The translations under genes were made by a program, and so were the position numbers. From NCBI GenBank assembly GCA_013398295.1, contig VZSF01000011.1, positions 455,554 to 519,553 of the forward strand: a stretch of DNA of 64,000 bases. The letters run 5' to 3'. Shown in pieces: positions 10,886-26,100 of this stretch; positions within the stretch are counted from its first letter, which is position 1, and every line of letters starts with the position of its first letter. This DNA comes from Chionis minor. Its lineage: Eukaryota; Chordata; Aves; Charadriiformes; Chionididae. The notes below the pieces were generated by a model. It was not told the origin of the DNA. It made no database searches and saw only the letters and a list, made by a program, of their open reading frames with translations.

Positions 10886-13800
10886 TGCAAAATCAATGTT
10901 TTATGGATGTCTGAGATGCAAATAGCAGGTTGGTGCTGCAGTTACCAGTGATAAAGTAGAAGGTGGCATAACAGGAAACAAATCATCACGGGGATGCAAA
11001 GTTGAGTTCACGTTTGTGAGTGAGATCCCCCTGAGATTTGCAGCAGAAGGAGAGGAGACCATGTGCAAAGCCATTTGGAGATGTCAAGGGGGCCAGGATA
11101 AAATTGCAACATGGCAGGAACTGCAAATTCATTCTAAAACAAAAAATAAATAAAAAGCAGAGTCTGGAGGGCAACCAGGAGAGGACTCCCAAAGACTGGG
11201 CAACTGAGAAAATGCAGCTCTCTTGTCCTTAACAACTGGATTGAATACTGATTCTGGGCCTCAACTAGAAAGACATCATTAGCATCTGTGGCTATTTTTT
11301 TAAAAAAGCCTTCTGATTTGTGAGAAAGGAGACTTTATTCAGGAGCTATAACTGGATGCCTGTTACCATTTTTCCTGAATCAGATATTATTGCCACTTTA
11401 TATTCTGTTGTTATTCTCAAATTTTGGAATTAGATAGGTGATCAGTTAATTAACTGCAGAGATAATAGGCAATTAGCAAATCCAGTGCACCATATTTACT
11501 AGACTTACACAGTGGATTTAACATCGAATTCATAGGTGAGTTCAATTCACATGTCATTCACGCACCACCGAGTTCCTTTGCTTTTGTATAGTGATTGGCT
11601 CACTGCTCACATTGTGCACAGAGATTCCTTTACTATGAGGAGATTGATGTCTCTTAGATTAATGCTCCATTTCCCAGGGCTGTCTTTCTATAAATACGTC
11701 CTTGGTATTCCAAATATCTCCGCAAACCCTCTTCATGCAGGTGTCTCATGTTAAAACTTTTAAACAATTTCTTAAAATATTATGGTCAGGAATTTACAGA
11801 GACAAATTTGTACTTCCTGAACTGCATTGTGCAAGCTTTCAAAATAGACTTTTGTTTTCATATTTTTGAGCCCCTTGGGTCCTGCACGGTGCTTAGATAC
11901 TACAGGGAATGGTATTGTTAAGTCTCCTATGTCAGGTGACTACTCAGATTCCAAAACAGTTTAAATGCTGACAACAGAAATTCTCTCTAAAACACAGACT
12001 TCCCTTGGTGAACATTCTCTTTGAAATACAGAGGACTGCCCAGTGCTGGACATTTCATACCACTGCATATCTGTGTGATCTCCAGTAGAGGTTCTGCAAT
12101 TCCAGTTAGTTGTTTGAATATGAAAATGTTAAGTCTGGAGTAAGTTAATCTGGAGAAAATCTCTGCCTAGTTAACATGAGATCCTCTCAAAATTCAAGAA
12201 AAAACTGATAATAATAATAACCTATTCAAGCATCTTTAGATACAAAGGACAATACATTTCCCATTTCAATCCTAATACTTGCAGTAGCTGTACCTAAAAA
12301 ATGTTTTGAAAAATACATAAATAGAAAAAATTCACTAGTGAAACTGTTCAAAGTGACTTTTATCTTGGCTTATTTGTTTCTGACTGCAAAAAGCAGAATA
12401 TGGGAATGGTTATAAGAAATATCTTGACAACAATTTCAGATTATTATTATTTTATGACTGAATTTAAAGCAGGTATACAGAAGATGTTTGGTTTATAATT
12501 TTGTTTCCAGAATCTCAGGCATTGTATTTCATGATAGCATTTTATGCTGCATTAACAGAGTTTTATGCTGCATTAACACCATTTTATAGCATAATGGAAA
12601 ACAAAGGAGTACAAAAGAGAGGTAAAATGGAAAATAAACTGTAAAACTTTTTTTTTCTAGCTGGTTCCTGTGCTGTACATTGATAATACTGATAATACAG
12701 CCAACAAAACAGCAATGGCTTTTAAACTATTCTCTACTTCAACTTCACTTTGAAATGAGCATTTCCTGTATCATATATTTTTATATAATTGTAACGAGAC
12801 AGCCTGGGATCCATATTGTGGAGCTGAGATTTTTCCAACATGAGTACTTAAGTTATAAAAATGAAATTTGGCTTGATTTTAAATACAAAGCATGATATAT
12901 AAGGCAATTAAGAATGCTAGTGGTCCTATCAAAGATTCAAAAAAATGGAAGAAAGGAATAGATAACACCTTACAGCTAGACAAGGGGTTTTCACAAAGGA
13001 AGGAAAAGATTACTCTCCAGCCATTAAAAAGAACCAAGTTTCTACTTTCTGATGTTATTGACTTTTTCCTCGAAATTGGTGTCGTCTACAGCTTTGGACA
13101 TTTTTTTCAAGAAGAAGGTTGAGCAGAGAACTGTAAGCAGATTACTCAGAGGCTAGAAAAAAAAGGCAAAATGGAAGGTATATACAAATTGTGACTGCTT
13201 AGACTGGGAAAGAGATAGAGCAGAGCAAATAGAAGTCTTCAAATACTAGAGACAAGAAAAGAGGAGAAAGGGAATCATCTTTTATCTACTTTCATAGTAA
13301 ATAGGACAAGAACAAAACATTAATAATGCGGCAAAGAAATTTTAATCAGACATACAAAAAACTACTAATAGCAAAGTGAGGAAGAAATTGAATAGTTTAC
13401 CTTTGAAAACATCAATAACTTCATCTTAGAATCTTTAAGAACAACTTCATGAATCATGCTGGGAATAAGTGTAGTTGCACTTTTCTATGATTAATTTGAT
13501 TTTGCTTCCCATGGAGAATAAACAGGACAAGGCACTGAAATTTGAACACGTTCCTCCTGCTAGGTTACCTTTCAACTAAACCAGCTCCTTGATTCAGCTC
13601 ACTGTGCAACCATTCAAATACTTATGCCAGCCAAAAGGGTAGCAAACAGACAGAAACTAACAGCTGGAAGCAGGGGACTTGTCTGATTGCTTCCTTTGGC
13701 AGATCTGCTTGGCATATAAAAATACAAGACATTTATAGCACTATGCCTTCTTTCTTGTATTATACCTCAGTCTATTTGGAGAAGAGCTTTTTGTGTTCTA

Positions 13801-16800
13801 AGTCTGCCTGTTGTAATGAGATGGTCCTGAACAATGTCTGAAATTCTTAGGTACAGTAACAATTTGAATAACAAAAGAATAAAATGCACTAAAATGACTG
13901 AACCTATATACCTCCTGATATGGCAATTAGTGTCATGTTAGGACTTCTTTTTTTTTTTTTTAATTCCACATGCTTGGGAAACTTTACTGGTTTCACAGAA
14001 CAATGAATACAAATGCTGTTTGTCAGATTTCTAACAAGGAAATTTCGTGAGACAAGAAGCACTAAATACCATGTACTGAGTGTTGTGGTGTGTAACAACA
14101 ATCTTCCACCAAAGCTTACACAACTCCATCTATATTAAAAGCAAAGAATCATCTTGTATAGCTATAAGAGCTTTCAATGAGAACAATGTTTATTGAGGGC
14201 AAAAGGCATGACTGAAATGGATTTATGATATTAAATTACTTTTTTTCCCCAATGTTTCTAAAAAGGTTATTTCCAACATCTAATTCTGCTATTCCAGCTC
14301 AACCAATTCTCAGTGACTAATCTTCTTTTTTTTTAAATAATAATAATTTATAGAGTTTCTTTTTCTTTTAAACTTTTGCTCACAGCACTTGAAACCAATC
14401 ATAGTTCCTGCTGGCAAGGAATTGCTCATGCTGATGAAAGAAGTATTCTGTCAGAAAGCAGTTGTAGGTAGTAAATTATACGGCAACTAACAGAATATCT
14501 GGTTGTTTTCTCATGCAGATCCTTCATTCCCCTTTCCTTTTCTTTTTTAAACATTGCTTATGTAAAAAATAATCCACAAGTTACATGTAAGCTTAATTGC
14601 TGTGGGCTAGACGACAGAAAACGTGCATGGATTTGCAAGTTTGTTTGCAGTAGAGCTCATCAGTTACGGACTTCACTGCTCACCAGCAGTTGTAGAGCCT
14701 TCTGAATGTTTTTCTTCAGTTACTTCACTGCTTGGCCTCTCCACCTGCTACTTCCCACAAGGCTTTTTCAAAATCTTTCTTCTTTTTTCACAAACCAATT
14801 CATTCCACTTAGTTATCAGCCTTCTTGTCAGAATGTTTTTAATGCCTTCTACACACCTGAATACTCACGTTTTCTTTTGGTTTTATTTCTCTTCTGATGA
14901 GTGTCTTGGCTTGGTTTTCCATTTGTCTGGTCTCCCTGCCATTTGGTCAATTAACATAAATTTCACTCTTGGAGATTTTTATTCCACTGTCTTTTATGTA
15001 GATGGGAGCAATCCATGACTTTGAGGTTTTCTCAAATAGATAATGTAACTTCTATGTGTCAGAGGTATCTCATTTCAAGAATAAATTTCCAAAAGTAGTA
15101 TTACCCAAAGAGATGTCCCATTAATAGTAAAACAGGTTAGTAAAAAAAACCCCACAACTGGTTAACATCTGAAAATATATAAGCATCAGTCACAACAATC
15201 AGCTACTGTACTTATGTAGGAATAATATTAGCATTTGATTAAAAAAAAAAAGAAAAAAGAAAGATCTACGGGAACACGTTTCAGAATTCTATATAAACCA
15301 TCCATGTGCAAGATATTTAAAACTAAAGAGCTTTTCAAGTTTTCTGGGGCCTTTGTTTTCCAATTTTCAAATTCAGAGTAAGACTAGTAATAAGAAAAAA
15401 CTAGAAGCAAAAAGAACAAAGAACTGAAAAAGAAGAAATACAGTGTTCTTATAAGTCTCCAAAGACAATTTTGAAAATAGCAATACATAATAGCTTATAA
15501 CTTAAAGCCTAGTGAGAACTTTGCATATTCTAAGCATTATTAAAAGCATAATTTATTTCCACAGAAAAAAATAAAAATAAAAAGGCAAGAAATTAAACAG
15601 ATTCAAAGGCAGGCATATAAATGATTAGGAACATGAAAGAACTTCCATATGACAGAAACAAAAAGATCTGCACTGTAAATTTAGAAGACAAGATTTGATG
15701 AATGTATACAAAATAGATTACAGCATAGTGAAGATAAATTAGGCACTTTCATTCTGCATTTCTGCAGTGCAAGATCACAGGATTATTCAAAAAAACCCCT
15801 CAAGGCCAGAAAAGTTAGAATACATAAATGGAAATATTTTTGTGCTTTAAGTTATTCTATGAATTCTTATGAAAAACTTTTAAGTCAATAATAAAATAGG
15901 TTTCGAAAGCCAGATCAAATATATCTATGAATAAACAAAGAATACCTACGTTAACAATAATTATGAATGCAGCAAAACATGAAACAACTTGTTCTGCAGA
16001 TTTCTAGATTGTATACCTCTACTCTGATCCTTCTCCTTTTCTCTTTATTTTACAATGAATATAGGGACACACCCTTTTACATCACATATGTTAACTGAAT
16101 TTCATGTTTTTTCAAGAAAGTACTGGATTAATTGTGCTCAAGTATGTCAAAACACACACACCATTGATAAAAAATGAACAATTTCTTAATAAAAACCAAC
16201 CCAACACTGTGATTTAAAGAGTCTCAGAATATTTAATACATGTAGGCAATCTCCTGTTAAAACCCCACTAGCAGGCTGTTGACATGAGGCAGACTTTGGA
16301 AATTGCTGCCCTCACGTTTCAGAAACACACACACACCCTGACAGCCTACAACAAACCCCAAACCTACAGGCATTTTCTTCCACTTTATCCTCAGGTGGGT
16401 TTTAGATGGGAGCCATACACCACACTCATGGACAGACCTACTAATCCTGTTTTTGCAAGTTCTTTCATGATGGTTTGTTTAATGGCTGTAAAAGAATGAT
16501 ACATATAACACAAATGCAAGTCTCTTTTGTCCTCCTTAATGGAAGCCTAGGACGGTGTCTGTTTATTCTGAAGAAGAAATTTATGCATCTTCCATGCTTT
16601 CCCAAGAAAGGTGCAATATTTCTGAATGGTGACAGAATTAGCATTGCTCAGATTCTAATAAAAGGAAAAGGAGGAGCTTGAAAAGGTGATGATGTTAAAA
16701 CATCTACTCTGAGAAAAGCAATAACACTTTTAAAAGTAATGTGTGCAGTATCAAGTGGAAAAGATAATAACAGTGGGTTTTTTTGATTTATTCTCGACCT

Positions 16801-18319
16801 TTACAACCCATCAAAAAGTTAATTTAAAAAAAAATCTGCAGAGAAAGTGATGTGCCTGTATTTGACCTAATAAAACCAGAAAAAAAGGTATTAGCTCATA
16901 AAACATTGTAATGATATGGACTGCTAGATAAGTAATAAAATTAGCCTGATGAGCGGACACATTCAGCAGTATGATTGAAAACTACAGGACTGCCAAAACC
17001 AGATTCCAGTTCAAGCTCAGGGGCTGACCAATGTTCCTCAGGCTTTCCACTCTAACAGATCATCAACTAGTATTCTTGACACCATTCACAATGAACGCTG
17101 GTATTTAGTCCAAATGCCTAAGGTTTATATCAATTTCCATACAGGCCAATTCTAGCACACAAACCCAAGTTTCATTGGAGTGATAGAATCTCCCAATAGG
17201 AAGCCTAACAAATGCCTGGAGTCCAGGATGGATATTAGTAACACTGATTACTATTACCTGGAAATCAGGAACAAATATCAGAAAACAATTCAAAAAACCA
17301 ATCATGCGTGACTAACAAATAAATTTGTATAGTAATAAAAATCCCTAGAATTTAAACCTGGATGCTGTCCATATGCAGTAATTAAATAATTCAATCCTAT
17401 TACTGCTCTTATTACTCAAACTTTGGAAGGTATCTTATATGTTACTTTCAAATCCAATAGATTGTGTTGGTGGACATGGTAAAAATAGGAGAAAGGTTGA
17501 TCTATTGGCTTTACAATTTTTTCCAGAAAAAATTTAATCAAATTATTTTTAAAATAATTAAAATTGCTATAAGGAATGGTCAAGGCAACAAAATAGTCTT
17601 CTTAAATCAAAAAAGATAAAAAAATAACAACTTTAATGATGAGCCATACTGGATGAATAATAAATGCAGCTGAACAAATAATTTACAACACATCATTTAC
17701 TGATCTAATTTAAAATTCTGTTTCTATTCATGGAATGTCTGTGAACAGCTTATAAGATCATTTAATGTACATTTTCATTATCTGAATTCAGTCAATGACA
17801 TTTAAAGGTACTCTCTTAAATCTGAAGTTTGTCATAAGATTATGATTAGGAACAGGTATTTTTTCAAATTATTACTAGTCATTATTGTGCAAGTGCTAAT
17901 TAGTCATCCCTCATATTTTGCATCAATGTTATTTTTGGACAAACCACAGACCATATGACACAGCTCCATTCCCTGACAGGTCTGCTATTATTTCTAGAAT
18001 CTGTGTTCAGATATGAATCTTGTAAAACTAGAAAGTTCTATGAATATTCTCTATTAAGGCTTACCTTCTTCCTAGAAAGCAATTTAAAAGTCCCATAAAA
18101 TTATTCAAAAAACTCAGATGAGTCTGAGAAGTTGTGTTTTTCCTTTTGTTACCCAGCCTCTTGTCATGTTGGAGGAAGAGTTCTGCCCTCTATGGCGGAA
18201 CTCAGTCTGTTAGTGAGGCAGAGATTTTTTCACTTTGCCTCTTGAATCCTTGTTTACTGTACCTTTTCTCTTGCCGTTTACTTCATATGCACACTGCCCT
18301 TTGTGTATGATCTGTCTCA
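10886..18319. other. Unique AT-rich sequence, no gene seen
   Basis: About 7.4 kb without a recognised repeat family. Holds a T14 run near 13948-13961, an A-rich patch near 15240-15263 and a small tandem repeat at 12540-12578. The 131-codon plus frame at 14623-15018 is Phe/Leu/Ser-rich, in T-rich sequence, and is probably chance. Confidence 0.55.
12540..12578 (+). repeat. Short tandem repeat, 18-bp unit with 21-bp period
   Basis: TTTTATGCTGCATTAACA occurs at 12540-12557 and again at 12561-12578. A third partial unit (TTTTAT) follows at about 12582, and a nearby TAGCATAA can pair with TTATGCTG. It is probably a small slippage or duplication product. Confidence 0.9.
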
Positions 18320-18619
18320 CTAAGAAGATGCTGACAGCTCATTCTGTGCTACATGGCTGGCTTTAACACACAGGGTTTGGCTACCACTGTTCCAATTCTT
18401 AAAGACTGTAATTCGTGTTGACCTAAAGGCCTGGTGATCTCCAGGAGGAACATCATCTGGGGCTTCACACTGAATATAAATGTATCCTTCCCAAAACCGT
18501 AAATATTTTTCTGTAAGCAGCTCAAGAGCACTGCTGGCATTAGTATCTAAGTTCAGCACATACCTTGACAGAGCGTATGCAGCCAGGTATACATGCAAGA
18601 TGGAAAGTTTACAGTGCAT
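18320..18619 (-). other. Coding-like frame of unknown nature
   Basis: A 99-codon open frame on the minus strand with balanced, protein-like composition (for example residues LEL-LTEKYLRFWEGY and APDDVPPGDHQAF) rather than the Phe/Leu-rich look of chance frames here. A strong donor-like CAAG/GTATGT and an acceptor-like TTACAG lie inside it, so the frame may not be one exon. I recognise no family. Another minus-strand coding-like segment lies at about 18930-19040 in a different frame and with stops. It could be an old retrogene or retroelement remnant, or chance. Confidence 0.2.
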
Positions 18620-19118
18620 CTTAAATATATTATTTGCTTTAATTTGGGAAAGGACATGTTTTCAGAGAGTGGGCATTGTTTTGCATATGTTTTACAAAAA
18701 AAAAGAATAATCTATTGCCAAAGATGCACCAGCAACACAAGTGCAGGTGCCATAAATGTGGGCACATGATCCCCCGGCATCGGGAATCCTCATTCTCTCC
18801 TGGAGCAATATCATTGGCAATGTTGAATACCTCTAACATTATCTATAAAATGTTGTCTGGCTTCTAAAATTTGCTCCAAGTTTGATGGAATTACGTACAT
18901 CCACTAAGGACCGCTGTTCTCACACATGGAAACTTTCAATGTCAGTGTCCAGACAGGCCCACAGTAAACCAGGAACCACCCCAAACCGCAGAGCATTTGC
19001 AGGACATATTTCTGTGACCTGCTGTCTTCAGTGTAAACTACATATACAACAAAACCATATTGTCTGTTAAATGTTTGCTTCTACATATGTAAGAACACAT
19101 ATCATGCAGTTATATTAG

Positions 19119-19212
19119 TATTATATATTATATATATATAGATATATATATATAGATATAGATATATAGATATAGATATATAATATTATATATTATATAT
19201 ATAGATATATAC
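19119..19212. repeat. (TA)n / (GATATA)n low-complexity tract
   Basis: About 95 bp of nearly pure A/T with regular GATATATA interruptions and an internal near-palindrome (ATAATATTATATATTAT). Such tracts form cruciforms and vary in length. Confidence 0.95.
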
Positions 19213-22200
19213 ACAAGTAAAATATTCATATATAAAATATATTCACAACATAGAACATGCATTTATGTATTTATACAGAGCGTACAGCACATATATGTGT
19301 AAATACAGGCAAATTACAAAAGTAAAACCAAGCGCTCTGCTGAACATGCCTCCTAGAGAGAAGACAAGAGAACAAATCGATGAGAGATGTTAATGATATT
19401 ATCTAAAGCACAGTGTGCTTCATAAGACTAACAGAGGAAACCGTAGACAGTGATCCCACACCATTGGACTCTTCTAGTGTTCATTATCTTTGCAGCTGAG
19501 ACACAGCGTAACATACTGTAACTCATTTTTCCTAGCATTAGAAATCAACTAGACAAAGAAACGGAAGAAAAAGAAGGAATGCAAATAAAAATTATTTTTT
19601 GACCCAAATAAGTGATGGAATTGGCTTCTATAACAGTTATCATCGAGTTTTTAAAATTGCCAGAGAATTAGCTGTTTAACTCTTTCTGAGTATTAATAGG
19701 GTTTAGGTGCTTAATTCCATTTAATCCCCGATAAACCTCCATGCGTCTGTGATATAACAGGATTTTAAAACAGGGACCACTGTCAGAAAGGTAAGTAAAA
19801 AAAAGTGGGGCTATAACAATAAAGAGATCCAACTTACCATTGAAGCTAATTGATATAGCCCCATGTGAACGCCCACATAATCATGAAATTGAAGTTTAGG
19901 GTGGTATTTGTGAATATTAATGTGCTCATGAAGAACTGTGCTCATTTTTGAAAGGGAACCGATTCATTCAAGCAGTATATCATGTTTGAGCGTTGAATGC
20001 ATTCAAGTCAGCATCTGATCACACCTTTATATGAGTCAAACATGAGCTTTGTTGTCAATGATTTCACCACAGTGAAAAATCAATGTGAGGTCAGAGTCTG
20101 ATCTATTCATAACAAACTGGGAAAGAGAGAGTATTTTTTGGTCCATAACTGCATCATACGTGCTATTTCAAGGAAGAAATCTTTTTTAAATATCACAGAT
20201 AATAACAATATGGAGGATAAAATACCCTCAGCTGATATAATTTAAAAGAGTACCTAGCACTGAAGGTTATTTTAAAGGTAAAAGGTAAAATGAGGATTCT
20301 TAAATAAAAAAACTGAAAACTTCATTCCTGATTCTAGTTTCTATCACTGCTATATTAGGATGGAGGTGACAAATGAGAGTATATAAATTAGGGAATGTAG
20401 AGAACAAATATTAAGCAGATATTTTTGCCAAACTGACTGCTTCACACAGCAGACATGCCATGATCCTAAAATAGCATTAAGTCATGAAGACAAACTCAGA
20501 AAATTAAGGCTAGACTACGATTGCTGGTGCAGCCCTAATTCTGCCCTGTGCACCTTCATTACGAGGAAGCTTTTAATTACCTGATCACACTCATTTTTGC
20601 ATAGGACCTCTGCCACAGCCAGTGCATAACCTTCTCTAAGAAAGAACAATTAATTTCCTTGCGGATTTTCCTGTGGTGGCCATAACAACAGTAGGTGAAG
20701 GCTTAATGAAAATTAATTGTCTTCTCAACATTGCCATTTTTATCATGTGAACAATTGCTGCATTTTCCACAATCTTGTTCCTGGAAACAACTGCATTGTT
20801 CTGAGTGAAACTAGCTAAGTATAGCCTAAAGTAGACATGCAGCATGGAAAATTTAATCTCTAAAGTGTTGCAAAGTTATAAACCACTGAAAACAGGGTCT
20901 GATAGCTGGAAGTGTCAGGAAACCTCCATAGCAGATGCCTTAGCAATTCCCCCATAATATGCCTAGATTCTCAACTCACATCAATTAGCTTTTGTGTAAG
21001 GATTTAAGTCTTACTTGTAAGATTTAACATGCATCTAAAAAGGCTGTATTTGAATCAAGATGGAAAAAGGCAGAAGATTAGGAGACTAGATTATAACTGA
21101 GAGTCTAAAACAGAAAAGAATGCTGATGTGAAGACACTGGAAAATCAGGATTAGAAATCAGAACAGAGAGATCTAAACTGGTAACTAGCTCGCAGTAGAG
21201 AACTGCAATTCTGACAAAAAAAACTAGAAAGAGTAGAGGAAGAATGGGGCTTGTGTGGGAAACCATAGTATAAGCAGACAGACTGGATAATAACCACACT
21301 GGAGAGTCAGGAATGGAGAAGTCAGATTAAGAGATAAGGAAGACTGAAGCTCAAAAGTCAGGGGAATGTCAAATGAGATGAAGTGCCTGGAAGAACAAGC
21401 ACTAAACTGTGCTGATAGAGGGTACTGGGTTTAAAGCAGAAAGACTAGAATCAGGGAAATTTGACTGTTTCAGGGACAGGCTAGCTCTTTACTGAGCTAT
21501 CATCCACCAGACTGGAGTTTAAATGGATTGCATGGAGGTACTGGGAAGGACTGGAAAGAGACAGGACTGGGACTGATGACTGACTGGAAGCAATAAATCA
21601 GTCAATAAACGGTGAGCCCAGACTGAAGGTCAAGGGAACAATCTGAAGAAATAGGGCTCCTTTGAACTTGTGGCGTTCCAGGGCTGCAGGATTCCTCACT
21701 GCCCATTTGTATAGGCACGTGTAGGTCTTTACTAGTGCTGAAATATCCATCTCACTGCATGACATTTTAGATGGCACTCATGATTATGCCTTGATAAACC
21801 TATTATTTTATTAGCATGTGCTGTGTGAGACAAGAGATGGCTGACAGACAAGCTTTGATAAAACGTTGACCATACTTGAATGCTGCCCTGGTGAAAGAAA
21901 GACTGAATCAGGTCCTTGCCTCTCTCACCAGACAAGTTGCTATTATTACACTTTCCCAAAGTGGTCATTCTGTATTCTTCATTACCTAGAGGTCTCACCT
22001 ACAGCAGCAACTGAAGCAAAGGAGGTCTCTCTCTTTCAACATAAGAAGCACCACATAAAACTGAAGTAATGAAAACTCATTTCATGGGTGTCTCAGATTT
22101 ACTTGAGTTTCTCCTTACCCCCACTTGATTTGTGCATTAGATTCAAGAATGTCAATGGCAACATACGTTCACAATCTTTAAAATATAGGGAAATCCAAAT

Positions 22201-23130
22201 GATTGCATGGCCACATTCATTCTGGCACTTCTAACTTGAGCATTCTTGAATTTACAGTAGCAATGTTGTGCTTGTAACTTAGCTTTTCATTTGTAATTAA
22301 TTTATTTCAGCTTTGGTTCAAACCTAGGCTGGACATTTGCCAGCACCAACAGACATTTATAAATATCTATAAAGGTTTTCATAATTAAAATTTGGTCTAA
22401 AACTGTTCAGCCTACAGCTATTTCTCAGTTTAACAGAACTTTTTTTTTAATGCTTATGACTTGCAGTGTTTCCTGAAATGACCACACTCATTACTCATTT
22501 GCATTATTTATACTTTTGTACATTGTTTTTATTTCTGTACTTTTTGTATTTTATTTGCACTTTATACATATGTAATAGACTTTGCTTTATCTTTCCAGGA
22601 CCTGAAACATGCACACTTTTAGTGTACTGTAGCTGTATCTTTCCCCAGTCAACATTAATTAACACTAGGTATTAGAAGGGAAAGACAATCTGGACAAGTG
22701 TCCAGATTTTTCCTCAAGGGAGTCTGCCATTTTATGTTTCCTAACAAAAAGCTCTTATATACCCTAAGCAGCCCTGAAAGGTCTGATTTTCCAATACATT
22801 TGCTTTTTTCTAAAGCAACTGAAACACAAACTTTTCATCGCTAAGGATGTGAAAGCGACTATATACTGAAATATATGCTTTATCTGTTTCTACTCTCAGC
22901 TTCCAATGGGTTTGATTCTTAACTATCTCCCTAAATGCATTTGTCTATAACATACAGTGGGGATTTTTAATTCATAATGTTCCTAAATATATGCATTAAA
23001 TATGCTGGTTTTGGGGGCACTTTGTAATGATGGGCATTTTGAAGTTTGAACTGCACCAGCAAAATTGATGCATTTAAAGTTTATATATGACGTAGAAAGG
23101 GAAACAGTGCTCTTGTCCTACAATGTCTTT

Positions 23131-23154
23131 CATATATATATGTATATATATATA
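23131..23154. repeat. (TA)n microsatellite
   Basis: Short alternating A/T tract with one TGTA interruption. Confidence 0.9.
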
Positions 23155-26100
23155 AAAAAGTCAACATCAGGTTGATTCAAAGATCAAAATTCATGTCATG
23201 TCACTTAAGGCACTTAGGTGAAGTTCCTATCAGGAGTCTAATCTTCCACAATATACTATTAAAAAAAAAAAAAGTTAATGATTTAGTGATTTGAAAGATA
23301 CAGTATCGATATCATCAAGATATTTCTTGTTGCATCAGTTATCAAGGATGATTAAATTAGGGACAAGTAAGTGCTTGAAGTTAGGCAAGTAACCAATAAG
23401 CCATGCACGTGGACAGATAGTGGGAGCACAGCGTCGCCTCTCTTATCCAGTACTCAATTCTTAAAAGATTTTGATGCAGATAGAGCAAAGAGCTCAGCTG
23501 TTTTTAAATTCCGGTTTTTGAGTGAATGAGTTTCTAACATATTCCTCTTTTCCAGTTGCAACACATTCCTGAAACAGGTACAGACAGATGAGCTGCATTT
23601 TTTTTCTATAAAAAACTTCTGCTTTCTTTTTTTTACTCTGCTCCTTATTTTATCAGAGTAATGAGATCAGCAAAGAAATAGAAAGTCATCACAGTTTGCA
23701 GATACTTATAAAATGGAGAGAACATTGACTGATTAGCACCAGGGAGCGAGACAAAGCAACTATTAGTTTGTCAATTATTTAGACACCTACAAATACGTGA
23801 GTAGTTAGTCTTTAATTTCCTCATATTGTCCTTCAAAGACAGTTCTTTATACGTGCTCTCTCTTCATTCTCTGTGGTCTCTACTTTTTCCAAGAAGAGAA
23901 AGCAACCGAAATGGTTAGGGTTTTGTTAATGAATAAACTGAGAAATTGCATCACCAAGGCTGTCACTCAGAAGGAATATTCAATTAATTAACAAATAAAA
24001 GTGTATTTTTCTTGAGGGCTAAGTAATTTAAATGGGGTATCAATAATTTAGACACTACTCAGCTCTAGCTAGCAGGCTTTATAATGAAGTTATGTGAGTA
24101 TTTAAATATTTCCTACTAATTGTTCCCCACACACAGTAAAAAATGCCTGTTTCTTAATAGATTAAATGTCAGGATAACTGCCCTAATTAAATGAAATTAA
24201 GATTTCCCTGCCTAGCAAGGTATGTTTTGCTGCTGCAGGAGGAGTAAGCAGAAACTCATGTAGAATTTAGATGTTTAAGGCCTAATCTTGCAAAAATTCA
24301 TGGAAACCAATAAAAGTTAACTTTTCTATTAGTTTAATTCAGCAAATTGAAATCCACAGACAGCCTATAAATATGAATGCTGATTTATGTAGGTTACCAC
24401 CTGAATTTAACTAAACAGTTATGACATACAATATGAATAATCTTTCAGATAATACTTCTAAAATATAAAATACATTTTTTCCTAGTCTTAGAATTTGTTT
24501 CTGCAGATGCTGCAGACTTGAAGCTTTGAGAGCTGTATTCTAATCATGTATACATTAGCACCAAAAATTAGTGACTGCATGGGCCAGGGAGGATTTTTCA
24601 ACCACCTGCTTGCACTTTGGCATACGTGCATGTCTGAGATTACAATTAAGTCTCACGTGCCCACAACTCGGTTTTACGGTCCTACAAACAGGAATAGCAG
24701 AGAAAAGAATGAGCTCTCAAATGGACACTGCTCTATCACTCTAAAACAAGAGCTGGTTAGTTTGTTTGTTTTTTCCTAAGACAAAATGCCCTCACACTTT
24801 CAGAAGGTCATATTAAATACCCTTGCTTGTATTCAAACTTAGATGTGAGCAGTGGAAATGACCATTTGGTAGCTCAAGCCCCCAGAACAAAGTGAGGCTT
24901 TTCAGTTAAGCATTTTTCCTTCTTGTACTGGCCTTTATCACAAAATCACAGAGAACTAGAATTTAAAGAAGATACCTCAGACACCAGTTTTAATCTTCTC
25001 TTTTTGGAAAGGAAAGTAAATTTCCTTCCATTTCTCTTCTTTCCATGTCATGTCATCTTGCTCTCAAACTCAGTTTTAGGTAATATAACCAGCTCCTCCC
25101 TATCCCCACAGAATCACACAATACACATTGTACAGTTTGATTTCCCAAAAGAAATCTCACAAGCTTCTATGAGGTATCTCTATCATCATCTTTTTTTCCT
25201 CCCTGCTTTCTTTTTTAAGGGGAAAAATATCAACAAATGTAAGAAGCATACAGTACCAAATCCCTCCATGCAATTATCTCCCACGTTTGTGAGGGCTGTA
25301 GAGATGAGAATACCACTGCTCAGAAGGAAATATCTTTTAGAATTTTTGTTATGCAACTTTTTGCCTTATGTTAGACATATATTGTCTCTGAAATATCAAA
25401 TGCTTTCTTGAGTGGAAGTGTTATAGACAACCATAATGTGAATTACTAATGTTTTGCTATGATAAAGGTCAAATAAATCTCTTCTTACAAAGCTTATTTA
25501 TCGATTCCTTTTCTATGTTCTTTAAGACAGATCACAGCTGGAGTAAGTTGCCCTAACTCCAGGAGTCCTGATAATTTACCCCAAACTGAGTAGCTGACCC
25601 TCAGTTTCTAAACACCAAGCTTCCCAAAACGGAAACAGAGAGATAACAGTTATATTGAGAAACAGAATGGATTTGAAAGAGAGTTAGAGGGTCTGATGTG
25701 ACATTTCCATGCTGTTATATCAAATTTGCAATGGAAATAAAACAGAGTAGCAGCTCTTCCTACCTTAGGCTCTATATCCACTAAATGTTATGCACCCCCT
25801 GCAAGCAGAGACAACACCTTTTTGCTAACTGTCACAAATTATTCAAAAGGGGGAAAAAAATCATCTGTAGCTGCAGAGACTTGTTTTGGCTTCTTCCATA
25901 AGCACCTCCCGCAGAGAGTCAAAAGGACTGTGGGACTGCATTATTAAACACTCTTCCCACACGCTCTCAGTTTTGCTAATCTCTCTGAGAACACACCTTT
26001 CTGAGGAGCTCTCCCAGCTTACACTGTGGTGCTTAATAGATGTGGATATGCCAGGCAGGAGTAATTTAGGAGAACTGGAAACTGGTGACAGGGATTTTGA

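Noticed and set aside
14623..15018. 131-codon plus frame
   Set aside because: Phe/Leu/Ser-rich in T-rich DNA, overlapped by a second open frame, no signal peptide, domain or splice pattern I could support.
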